This document shows positions 1-5,012 of a DNA stretch of 5,012 nucleotides, one piece after another. The notes beneath the pieces are model-generated. The model was not told the origin of the DNA and did not search any database. It saw only the letters and a program-made list of their open reading frames with translations. The stretch is from NCBI GenBank assembly GCA_002167805.1, contig NHBT01000028.1, forward strand, positions 121,835 through 126,846. Reading direction: 5' to 3'. Numbering within the stretch: position 1 is the first letter of the stretch; each line of letters opens with the position of its first letter. The position numbers and the translations under genes were made by a program. Origin of the DNA: Owenweeksia sp. TMED14. Its GTDB lineage: Bacteria; Bacteroidota; Bacteroidia; Flavobacteriales; Schleiferiaceae.

Positions 1-44
1 GTTCGTTAATCTTAATTTTACTGTTCGTTAAATTACAATTTACC
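1..44. repeat. Imperfect 22-bp tandem direct repeat in the leader of the operon
   Basis: The nonamer GTTCGTTAA occurs at 1-9 and again at 23-31. Comparing 1-22 with 23-44 base by base gives 16 matches out of 22, including a shared TTTAC near the end of each unit. The spacing of 22 bp is about two helical turns, which would suit two sites for one DNA-binding protein upstream of the HD gene start at 62. The DNA is AT-rich and the window begins inside the first unit, so chance similarity or a longer array to the left are both possible. No regulator can be named. Confidence 0.35.
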
Positions 45-61
45 TGACATACCGTTCTCAA

Positions 62-1315
62 ATGTCTAAAAGGGAAGAGACCAATAAGTTCAAACTATTC
101 AACGATCCAATATATGGTTTCATTGCTATACCCTCAGAATTAATTTTTGATTTAATTGAACACCCCTTTTTTCAAAGGTTAAGACGTATAGGACAATTGG
201 GATTAAGTTCCTTGGTATATCCTGGAGCATACCATAGTAGATTTCATCATGCATTGGGGGCTATGCATTTAACTCAGAAAGCAGTTAATGTTCTCATAAA
301 CAAAGGTCATAAAATCTCAAAATCTGAAGCTGAAGCTGTACAAATTGCAATTTTACTTCACGATATTGGACACGGTCCATTCTCACATGCTTTAGAGCAC
401 TCACTTATCAAAAACATTACGCATGAGTCCCTTTCTCTTCTAATCATGCAGCATTTGAATAAAGAATTTAATGGTCGACTAGATGAAGCCATTGAGATTT
501 TCAGTAATAATCACAAAAAACGATTTCTTTACCAATTAGTAAGTTCCCAACTGGATATGGATCGCTTAGATTATCTCAGAAGGGATGCTTTTTACACTGG
601 TGTGGTCGAGGGTGCCATAAATTCTGAAAGACTTATCTCGATGTTAAATATTTCAAATGGTGAACTTGTGATCGATGATAAAGGACTTAGCTCAGTACAA
701 AAATTTTTAATCAGTCGGAGCCTCATGTATTGGCAAGTATATATGCACAAGGCAGTTTTAAGTGCAGAAAATATGTTAGTACAATTATTATCAAGAGCAC
801 ATCATATAGCTCAAAAAGACAATGATTTATTTGCAGGGAAAGAGCTTAAATATTTTCTTCAAAATAAACCTGGTAAAAAAGAATTTGATACAAATCCTGA
901 TGTTCTCAACTCATTTACTCAATTAGATGATGCTGATATTTTAGCGGCAATGAAACAATGGAAAAATCATAAAGATCTCGTTTTAAGCGATCTAAGTGAA
1001 AGATTATTAGACAGAAAATTGTTTCAAATCAAATTTTTAAAAAAAGAGATTTCTGAAAAGAAACAAAATTCTTTAGACAAAGAAATTCGAACTCAGTTCC
1101 ATATAAGCAGTGAGCATTCAAAATATTTTTTAATTCAAGGGATAGCTAGCAACTCAACATATGTATCGGATAAAGAAGAAATTAAAATCCTAAATCGAGA
1201 TGGAAACATAATTCCTTTATCCGAGGCATCAGAAATTCTTCCTTTGAGCGTTTATAATCATACAATAACAAGGCCTTTTGTTTGTTGGCCAAAAGAAATT
1301 AGATGGATAGATTAA
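62..1315 (+). CDS. HD-domain phosphohydrolase (SAMHD1/dGTPase-like), first gene of the lipid A cluster
   Basis: This is a 417-residue soluble protein with no signal peptide or membrane segment. The metal-binding HD site is complete: H63 in RFHHALG, H100-D101 in [12 protein letters not shown] (with H104 and H109), and D167 in [11 protein letters not shown]. These correspond to SAMHD1 H167, H206-D207 and D311; Y171 and D175 of the following segment also match. The H121-E122 pair is conserved too. Family members hydrolyse dNTPs or related phosphorylated nucleotides, but the substrate here cannot be read from the sequence. The C-terminal part (about 210-417) is the helical and beta extension usual in bacterial members. 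The ATG at 62 places the conserved NDPIYGFI motif at residues 14-21, as expected. The 3' end overlaps lpxD by 13 bp. A homologue in this position is, from memory, common in Bacteroidota; a role in lipid A supply or regulation is only inference. Confidence 0.94.
   Translation: MSKREETNKFKLFNDPIYGFIAIPSELIFDLIEHPFFQRLRRIGQLGLSSLVYPGAYHSRFHHALGAMHLTQKAVNVLINKGHKISKSEAEAVQIAILLHDIGHGPFSHALEHSLIKNITHESLSLLIMQHLNKEFNGRLDEAIEIFSNNHKKRFLYQLVSSQLDMDRLDYLRRDAFYTGVVEGAINSERLISMLNISNGELVIDDKGLSSVQKFLISRSLMYWQVYMHKAVLSAENMLVQLLSRAHHIAQKDNDLFAGKELKYFLQNKPGKKEFDTNPDVLNSFTQLDDADILAAMKQWKNHKDLVLSDLSERLLDRKLFQIKFLKKEISEKKQNSLDKEIRTQFHISSEHSKYFLIQGIASNSTYVSDKEEIKILNRDGNIIPLSEASEILPLSVYNHTITRPFVCWPKEIRWID
1303..1315 (+). 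promoter_or_regulatory. 13-bp gene overlap, probable translational coupling of HD gene to lpxD
   Basis: The ATG of lpxD at 1303 lies upstream of the TAA stop of the HD gene at 1313-1315, in a different frame. No Shine-Dalgarno-like sequence stands out; the bases before the ATG are purine-rich (AAAAGAAATTAG). Between this ATG and the first recognisable LpxD segment (ISQIARIL, residues 15-22) there is no other ATG, GTG or TTG in frame, so the overlapping start is the best choice. It adds roughly six residues at the N-terminus compared with E. coli LpxD. Termination-reinitiation coupling is inferred from the overlap. Confidence 0.6.
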
Positions 1316-2247
1316 CTGCAACTACAATAAAACCTATTAAAATATCTCAGATTGCGAGAATTTTGAATGCAATATTTGATGAAAAAAAAGATCAAGAAGT
1401 ATCTTCATTTTGCACTTTGTTCCCAGGTGAGCCAGGTGGAATTTCATTTTTAGCAAAGGACTCATACATAAAACGACTAAAAGACACCAAAGCATCGGTT
1501 GTTATAATAAATGAAAAACAAATATGCCCGGATGACTGCAATTCTATTTGCCTAAGAGTTAAGAACCCATACCAAGCATGGGGTAAATTACTTTCAAAGT
1601 TGGGATCTCCAATTACCTGGTCAAATCAAGAAATATCTAAAAGTTCTAACATTCATAAATCCGCAAAAATTGCGAAAAATGTTGTCATAGGGGAGAATGT
1701 ATTAATTGGAGAAAATGTAGTAATTCATCCAAATGTCACAATCTATCCCAATTCGATAATTGAGAAAAATTGTATTATTCATTCAGGCGCAGTCATTGGT
1801 GCAGATGGGTTTGGGTTTGCATTACCCGAAAATCCGAAGGAAACCCTTCAAAAGATTCCTCATATAGGTCATGTGATCTTAAATGAAGATGTTGAAATTG
1901 GTGCAAATTCTTGTGTTGACCGCGCTGTTGTTGGAGCTACATCGATTGGAGAAGGGACTAAACTTGATAACCTATGTCAGATTGGACATAATGTTCAAAT
2001 TGGAAACGGATGTGTTCTCGCAGGGCAAGTAGGGATTGCTGGATCCACAGAAATTGGAAATCATGTTCAAATTGGAGGACAAGTAGGAATTGTTGGTCAT
2101 ATTAAAATTGGAGATTTTGTCCGAATTGGTGCTCAAAGTGGCGTTCACAAGAGTGTTGAAAAAGGAAAAACAATCATTGGTAGCCCTGCAGTAGAGGCAT
2201 CAATATGGCGACGTAATTTCGCAAATTATAATATGAAAAGTAAGTGA
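1303..2247 (+). CDS. lpxD: UDP-3-O-(3-hydroxyacyl)glucosamine N-acyltransferase LpxD
   Basis: LpxD transfers the second 3-hydroxyacyl chain from ACP to the 2-amino group of UDP-3-O-acyl-glucosamine, the third step of lipid A synthesis, in the cytoplasm. Residues about 10-105 form the N-terminal uridine-binding domain. F49 and Y55 in SFLAKDSY match E. coli F43 and Y49. Residues about 112-285 are left-handed beta-helix hexapeptide repeats (for example [12 protein letters not shown]). They include the LpxD signature GADGFGF at 166-172 and the catalytic histidine H229 in CQIGHN, matching E. coli H239. The protein has 314 residues against 341 in E. coli. After the catalytic His it is about 17 residues shorter, so the usual C-terminal helix that contacts ACP is largely missing. 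It sits between the HD gene (13-bp overlap) and lpxC-fabZ (4-bp overlap). Identity is certain; the short tail is the oddity. Confidence 0.97.
   Translation: MDRLTATTIKPIKISQIARILNAIFDEKKDQEVSSFCTLFPGEPGGISFLAKDSYIKRLKDTKASVVIINEKQICPDDCNSICLRVKNPYQAWGKLLSKLGSPITWSNQEISKSSNIHKSAKIAKNVVIGENVLIGENVVIHPNVTIYPNSIIEKNCIIHSGAVIGADGFGFALPENPKETLQKIPHIGHVILNEDVEIGANSCVDRAVVGATSIGEGTKLDNLCQIGHNVQIGNGCVLAGQVGIAGSTEIGNHVQIGGQVGIVGHIKIGDFVRIGAQSGVHKSVEKGKTIIGSPAVEASIWRRNFANYNMKSK
2244..2247 (+). promoter_or_regulatory. GTGA stop-start overlap coupling lpxD to lpxC-fabZ
   Basis: The GTG start of lpxC-fabZ (2244-2246) overlaps the TGA stop of lpxD (2245-2247). Starting here gives [20 protein letters not shown], whose GKGIHTG aligns with the conserved N-terminal motif of LpxC. 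No start codon further in would keep this motif. The arrangement suggests that ribosomes finishing lpxD reinitiate on lpxC-fabZ; the weaker GTG may limit LpxC output, which is inference. Confidence 0.6.
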
Positions 2248-3623
2248 AAAATTACAGGTTACTTAAACCATTTGAATTATCGGGAAAAGGCATTCATACT
2301 GGGGTTGAAACGAAAGTTCGAGTATATCCAGGAGAACCTGATCAAGGTTACACTTTTCATCGAATCGACCAAGAAAATTCTGAAATTTTGAAAGTAAATC
2401 CGTATTGTGTTACCGATACTCAAAGAAGAACTACTCTATCCCAGAATACTACTACTGTTCATACTGCTGAGCACCTGCTAGCTGCTCTTTATGGATTATC
2501 TATTTATGATGCCCGGATTGAACTAGACAATAGTGAAATACCTATTCTAGATGGTAGTTCCCTTCCATGGGTAAAAGCAATAAAATCTGTAGGTGTGGCT
2601 CCCGCAAAAAATTTAGCATTTGGTCTAAGGCTTAAAAATAAAATTCGGGTAGAGGATGAGTTAACAGGAGCTTGGGCTGAAGCTATTCCATCGGATAGAA
2701 TTGAATTCCATGTAGAATTAAGTCATAAAGAAGAGGCCATTGGATTAACAAAAGCTCAATTTTCATTTAGTGATGATTTTGAGTCTAAAGTTGCGTATGC
2801 AAGGACTTTTACGCTATCTACCCATCTTACTCCACTTATAAATAAAGGGCTACTAAAAGGAGCTGACCCAGGGGCAGGCGTAATTGTTATTGATGAAGTG
2901 CCAAGTCAAGAGGAATGGGAGGCTCTAGAAAAATTTATAGGTCTTCCACTCAAGCGAAGAAAAGATATTGGAGAACTACCATTGACCCCATACAGATCAA
3001 ATAATGAACCTGCAACTCATAAACTTCTGGATTTAATTGGAGATATTTCACTCATAGGTCAGCCTGTATTGGCCGAGATTCGTACATTTAAACCCGGACA
3101 TAAAATAAACACCTTATTAGCAAAAAAAATCATGGAAGAAGCTATTAAAACAAAAAAGATACCCTCATACAGTCCTGATTCAGAAATCATTATGGATGTC
3201 AGTAAAATCATGTCCATAATCCCTCACCGTCCACCTTTCTTGCTCGTGGATAAAATTATTGAATTATCCGAGACGGATATCGTTGGAGTTAAAGCAGTTA
3301 CGATGAATGAACCCTTTTTCCAAGGTCATTTCCCAGGATCCCCGGTTATGCCAGGAGTCCTCCAGTTAGAAGCAATGGCACAAGTTGGAGGTATTCTTGC
3401 TTTAAGTGCGGTCGACGATCCAGAAAATTATCTCACATATTTTTTAAAGATGGACGAGGTGAAATTTAAAGCAAAAGTGAACCCTGGAGATACTTTGATT
3501 TTTCATCTTGAACTCACAGCTCCGATACGCAGAGGAATTGTACAAATGAAAGGAAAAGCATTTGTTGGAAATCAACTGGTATCTGAAGGGTTCTTTACAG
3601 CTCTAATAACAAAAGAAAAATAA
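2244..3623 (+). CDS. lpxC-fabZ: Bifunctional UDP-3-O-acyl-N-acetylglucosamine deacetylase / 3-hydroxyacyl-ACP dehydratase (LpxC-FabZ fusion)
   Basis: This 459-residue fusion joins two enzymes. Residues about 1-303 are LpxC, the zinc deacetylase that catalyses the committed step of lipid A synthesis. Visible are H18 in GKGIHTG, the catalytic E76 with zinc ligand H77 in TAEHLLAAL, zinc ligands H259 and D263 in [10 protein letters not shown]260, D267, and the general-acid H286 in FKPGHKIN, equivalent to E. coli E78, H79, H238, D242, K239, D246 and H265. Residues about 317-455 are FabZ, which dehydrates 3-hydroxyacyl-ACP in fatty-acid elongation: [13 protein letters not shown] at 326-338, catalytic H362 in GHFPGSP and E376 in LEAMAQ. 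The linker is only about 12 residues. The fusion is characteristic of Bacteroidota. Part of LpxC (about 190-215) differs from the usual consensus. Both active sites look intact, so both functions are expected. Confidence 0.98.
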   Translation: MKNYRLLKPFELSGKGIHTGVETKVRVYPGEPDQGYTFHRIDQENSEILKVNPYCVTDTQRRTTLSQNTTTVHTAEHLLAALYGLSIYDARIELDNSEIPILDGSSLPWVKAIKSVGVAPAKNLAFGLRLKNKIRVEDELTGAWAEAIPSDRIEFHVELSHKEEAIGLTKAQFSFSDDFESKVAYARTFTLSTHLTPLINKGLLKGADPGAGVIVIDEVPSQEEWEALEKFIGLPLKRRKDIGELPLTPYRSNNEPATHKLLDLIGDISLIGQPVLAEIRTFKPGHKINTLLAKKIMEEAIKTKKIPSYSPDSEIIMDVSKIMSIIPHRPPFLLVDKIIELSETDIVGVKAVTMNEPFFQGHFPGSPVMPGVLQLEAMAQVGGILALSAVDDPENYLTYFLKMDEVKFKAKVNPGDTLIFHLELTAPIRRGIVQMKGKAFVGNQLVSEGFFTALITKEK

Positions 3624-3628
3624 TTATT

Positions 3629-4402
3629 GTGATTTCAGACTTGGCATCTATTCATCCTGAAGCTAAAATAGCTGGGAATGTAACTGTAGAACCATTTGCC
3701 GTTATCGAGGCTGATGTAGAAATTGGAGAAGGGTCGGTCATTTACAGCCATGCATGTATACTTTCTGGTTCTAGATTAGGGAAAAAATGTAGAGTATTTC
3801 AAGGTGCTGTTATTGCGGGTATACCTCAAGACCTTAAGTTTGAAGGGGAATATAGTCAGGTAATAATTGGAGATAATACCACTGTTCGAGAATGTGCAAC
3901 AATTAATCGCGGAACAAAAGCATTTGGCAAAACTATTTTAGGACGAGATTGCCTGATTATGGCAAATGTTCACATTGCCCATGACTGTATTTTAAATGAT
4001 CATGTGATTCTTGTGAATAATGTGGCTCTTGCAGGACACGTTGAAATTGGAGATTGGACTATTATTGGCGGGCTATCTGCAGTTCATCAATTTGTTAAGG
4101 TTGGCCCTCATGTAATGGTAGGAGGTGGATCTTTGGTGAGAAAAGATGTTCCGCCATTTATCACCGTAGCACGTGAACCACTATCTTATGAAGGAGTTAA
4201 TGTTCTTGGTCTGAGAAGGCGGGGGTACAAAAATTCTAGGATAGAGGAAATTCATCATGCCTATAGACTTGTATATCAAAGTCGATTAAATACAACTCAA
4301 GCAATTAGTCAAATTGAAATTGAGGTCAAAGAAAGCCCAGAAATAGGAGATATTTTAAAGTTTTTAAGAGCTTCGGATCGCGGAATTGTAAAAAATCTCT
4401 AA
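3629..4402 (+). CDS. lpxA: Acyl-[ACP]--UDP-N-acetylglucosamine O-acyltransferase LpxA
   Basis: LpxA catalyses the first, reversible step of lipid A synthesis: transfer of a 3-hydroxyacyl chain from ACP to the 3-OH of UDP-GlcNAc, in the cytoplasm as a trimer. The 257-residue product matches the usual family length (262 in E. coli). Residues about 1-185 are left-handed beta-helix hexapeptide repeats, and about 190-257 form the C-terminal helical domain (VLGLRRRGY, AYRLVYQS). QDLK at 67-70 gives K70 (E. coli K76). The catalytic base is H118 in VHIAHDC (E. coli H125), with H115, H137 and H153 equal to H122, H144 and H160. G166 occupies the acyl-length ruler position G173 of E. coli, suggesting a long chain. 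The start is GTG, giving MISDLASIHPEAKI, typical of LpxA N-termini; no ATG lies nearby in frame. It begins five bases after lpxC-fabZ stops. Confidence 0.97.
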   Translation: MISDLASIHPEAKIAGNVTVEPFAVIEADVEIGEGSVIYSHACILSGSRLGKKCRVFQGAVIAGIPQDLKFEGEYSQVIIGDNTTVRECATINRGTKAFGKTILGRDCLIMANVHIAHDCILNDHVILVNNVALAGHVEIGDWTIIGGLSAVHQFVKVGPHVMVGGGSLVRKDVPPFITVAREPLSYEGVNVLGLRRRGYKNSRIEEIHHAYRLVYQSRLNTTQAISQIEIEVKESPEIGDILKFLRASDRGIVKNL

Positions 4403-4404
4403 GA

Positions 4405-5012
4405 ATGAGTTTAGAGCTAATTAACTTGAGTAAGGTTTTTGGTTCCAATACAATAATACCTGAGTGGAATATAAAATGGGAAGCAACTGAAAAAATTGGA
4501 ATTTTAGGCACAAACGGTTCCGGAAAAAGTACATTTTTAAAGTTACTTGCTGGGCAATTAACCCCTTCCTCAGGAAAAATTTTAATCTCGAATAAATCTC
4601 CAGAAAAATTACCTCTATTAGCAAGCTATTGCAGTCCACACCTTGAATTATTTGATAAGTTTACCGTCAAAGAACATTTTAAATATCATAGTTTATTAAA
4701 GCCATTCAGAAATGGGAATTCAATAAGCGATATCGGTTTAAGAAGTCAAGAATTTGATGTACCACTTTCATCTTTTTCTAGCGGGATGAAGCAAAGAGTA
4801 AAATTAGCATTATCAATTTTTAGTGAGTCACCCCTATTATTGTTGGATGAACCCTGCAGTCATCTCGACAAGAAAGGTATCGAATGGTATCAAAAGACTC
4901 TAGCTGCCAATACATCCCCAACATCATATTTCGAGGACCGGATTGTTATAATTGCATCAAATTATGTAAATGAAGAATTATACGACTGCGATTCATATTT
5001 TCTACCCACCGG
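4405..5012 (+). CDS. ABC transporter ATP-binding protein, CcmA-like, 3' end outside the window
   Basis: An ATG two bases after the lpxA stop opens a frame that continues to the window edge (202 complete codons, no stop seen). It encodes a single ABC nucleotide-binding domain without membrane segments. Walker A is GTNGSGKST (35-43), the signature is FSSGMKQR (124-131), Walker B is LLLLDEP (144-150) with E149 as catalytic base, and the D-loop is SHLD (152-155). Two switch elements are unusual. The Q-loop position reads YCSPHLELF (75-83) without the normal Gln, and the H-loop position reads IIASN (182-186) with Asn where His is expected. The overall pattern resembles the short CcmA-type ATPases. 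No permease is visible, so partner and substrate are unknown. Its position suggests co-transcription with the lipid A genes, but a role in lipopolysaccharide transport cannot be claimed. Probably 20 or fewer residues are missing, judged from normal domain length. Confidence 0.92.
   Translation, partial: MSLELINLSKVFGSNTIIPEWNIKWEATEKIGILGTNGSGKSTFLKLLAGQLTPSSGKILISNKSPEKLPLLASYCSPHLELFDKFTVKEHFKYHSLLKPFRNGNSISDIGLRSQEFDVPLSSFSSGMKQRVKLALSIFSESPLLLLDEPCSHLDKKGIEWYQKTLAANTSPTSYFEDRIVIIASNYVNEELYDCDSYFLPT

Noticed and set aside
13..20. Possible Bacteroidota -7 promoter element (TAATTTTA against TAnnTTTG)
   Set aside because: It misses the final G, the matching -33 element would fall outside the window, and such strings are common in AT-rich DNA.
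3600..3640. Terminator or promoter between lpxC-fabZ and lpxA
   Set aside because: Only five bases separate the genes and no hairpin with a T-run is visible; the genes most likely share one transcript.
1303..4402. lpxD and lpxA as a recent tandem duplication around lpxC-fabZ
   Set aside because: Both are hexapeptide-repeat acyltransferases, but each has its own family signature (GADGFGF versus QDLK and AVHQF) and end domains; the similarity is ancient paralogy.
4326..4511. Open frame of 61 codons on the minus strand
   Set aside because: It lies antisense across the end of lpxA and the start of the ABC ATPase, both well supported by motifs. Its translation is hydrophobic without any recognisable domain.
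4421..4639. Open frame of 72 codons on the minus strand
   Set aside because: It is antisense to the Walker A region of the ABC ATPase gene and shows no family resemblance; an AT-rich shadow frame.
62..5012. A novel defence or mobile system in this window
   Set aside because: HD hydrolases can act in antiphage defence, but this one sits in a housekeeping lipid A cluster with no integrase, transposase, repeats or atypical composition, so a defence reading is not supported.

Overview
The window is an uninterrupted plus-strand gene cluster for the early steps of lipid A (endotoxin) biosynthesis. It most likely comes from a low-GC Gram-negative bacterium of the phylum Bacteroidota. The strongest phylum marker is a single gene encoding LpxC fused to FabZ, an arrangement typical of Bacteroidota. 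The low GC content (high thirties percent, estimated by eye), the absence of clear Shine-Dalgarno sequences and the order HD hydrolase - lpxD - lpxC/fabZ - lpxA fit the same assignment. I cannot name a genus.

Layout: bases 1-61 are a short AT-rich leader holding an imperfect 22-bp direct repeat. A SAMHD1/dGTPase-like HD-domain phosphohydrolase follows (62-1315). Its end overlaps lpxD (1303-2247) by 13 bp. lpxD overlaps the lpxC-fabZ fusion (2244-3623) by 4 bp, with the fusion starting at GTG. Five bases later lpxA (3629-4402) also starts at GTG. Two bases after lpxA an ABC-type ATPase gene begins at 4405 and runs off the right edge. There is no gene-free stretch over 300 bases, no RNA gene, no mobile element, no CRISPR array, and no hairpin terminator that I could find.

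How the genes work together: LpxA puts a 3-hydroxyacyl chain on UDP-GlcNAc, LpxC removes the N-acetyl group, and LpxD adds the second 3-hydroxyacyl chain. FabZ dehydrates the same 3-hydroxyacyl-ACP pool towards phospholipid fatty acids. The fusion therefore joins, in one polypeptide, the committed lipid A step and the competing fatty-acid step. The HD hydrolase and the ABC ATPase are packed into the same apparent transcript, but their link to lipid A is unproven.

I found no convincing new multi-gene system: the core is a known housekeeping cluster. The points worth a second look are: the HD enzyme coupled to lpxD; an LpxD with a shortened C-terminus; an internal ATG exactly where a free-standing FabZ would start; a divergent central segment in LpxC; and an ABC ATPase with non-canonical Q- and H-loops.
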